Assembly (NCBI GenBank): GCA_012267415.1
Contig: JAAXGN010000017.1
Coordinates: 177,594-227,837, forward strand
DNA: 50,244 bases
Reading direction: 5' to 3'
Source of the DNA: Candidatus Poribacteria bacterium
GTDB taxonomy: Bacteria > Poribacteria > WGA-4E > WGA-3G
Below the pieces are notes generated by a model that was not told where the DNA came from, did no database searches, and saw only the letters and a program-made list of their open reading frames with translations. Below, one piece after another: positions 49,914 through 50,244 of this stretch. Position 1 is the stretch's first letter. Each line of letters opens with the position of its first letter. Both the position numbers and the translations under genes were made by a program.

Positions 49914-50244
49914 TTATCAAGCCCTCGACCTATTAGTACCAGTTAGCTGAACCGTTCACACGGTGTACACATCTGGCCTATCAACCTTCTTATCTCGAAG
50001 GAGCCTTACCAACTTAACGTTGTGGGATATCTTATCTTGAGGTGGGTTTCACGCTTAGATGCTTTCAGCGTTTCTCCTCTCCGTACATAGCTACCCAGCG
50101 GTGCCACTGGCGTGACAACTGGTGCACTAGAGGTACGTCCACCCCGGTCTTCTCATACTAGGGGCAGCATCTCTCAAATATCCTACGCCCGTACCAGATA
50201 GGGACCGAACTGTCTTACGACGTTCTAAACCCAGCTCGCGTGCC
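49914..50244 (-). rRNA. rrl: 23S ribosomal RNA, 3' part
   Basis: The window ends inside the gene. The minus strand reads the conserved 3' portion, with GAGCTGGGTTTAGAACGTCG, CGTGAGACAGTTCGGTCC-like sequence in its usual place, and ACCTCTAGTGCACCAGTTGT. The 3' end, ACTAATAGGTCGAGGGCTTG, is about 49914. The spacer to 5S is about 60 bases. Confidence 0.95.

Overview
The window is a moderately AT-rich, gene-dense bacterial chromosome segment ending in a ribosomal RNA operon (3' end of 23S plus 5S, both on the minus strand). The gene repertoire (two phytanoyl-CoA-dioxygenase-like proteins, a sulfatase with its anaerobic maturase, secreted LamG-like proteins, a PorV/PorQ-type outer-membrane protein, Uma2 endonucleases, paired FloA/NfeD genes) and the many short palindromic intergenic repeats fit an uncultivated Gram-negative lineage such as Candidatus Poribacteria or a relative. 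That assignment is an inference from gene content; no phylogenetic marker was compared.

Layout. Positions 1-3.7 kb are accessory: a 50-bp tandem repeat, a 328-bp element with inverted ends, an orphan single-TRD HsdS-like protein, a truncated Rpn-type fragment and, on the minus strand, a UvrD-like helicase carrying an embedded GIY-YIG nuclease domain. From 3.9 to 19.2 kb lie a large DUF4175-like membrane protein with a Gln-rich coiled coil, a PPK2 kinase, two PhyH-like oxygenases, two related secreted proteins, a sulfatase and anaerobic sulfatase maturase pair, and a sugar-metabolism run (6-phosphogluconate dehydrogenase, HAD hydrolase, 2-hydroxyacid dehydrogenase). From 19.4 to 22.7 kb there is a tandem pair of AAA-ATPase/PD-(D/E)XK proteins, the first one frameshifted.

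From 22.8 to 36.5 kb nearly everything is on the minus strand: SDR, dipeptide epimerase and muramoyl-alanine amidase (peptidoglycan turnover); a membrane-microdomain cluster (long NfeD, short NfeD, two FloA flotillins, two small membrane proteins sharing a C-terminal motif) bounded by a good promoter and a terminator; then an XRE-metallo-hydrolase fusion, DppBC-type permeases and an FGGY kinase behind one promoter. From 36.6 to 40 kb the plus strand has two Uma2 paralogues, a sugar isomerase, a LamG protein, a frameshifted rhodanese and tRNA-Asn. From 40 to 45 kb come a sugar-type ABC ATPase, coaE and modABC. The last 5 kb carry a small membrane protein, a PorV-like protein, a DUF5683-like protein, two related lipoproteins and the rRNA genes.

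The intergenic DNA is unusually structured. At least five families of short inverted-repeat elements recur. Two copies of one family (41380-41544 and 44958-45291) have the same ends, unrelated interiors and direct repeats of 8-10 bp at their borders, as expected of transposition products. The leading candidates for something undescribed are the helicase with the internal GIY-YIG domain, the conserved C-terminal tail on three secreted proteins, the shared C-terminal motif in the flotillin cluster, and the mosaic tandem ATPase-nucleases.
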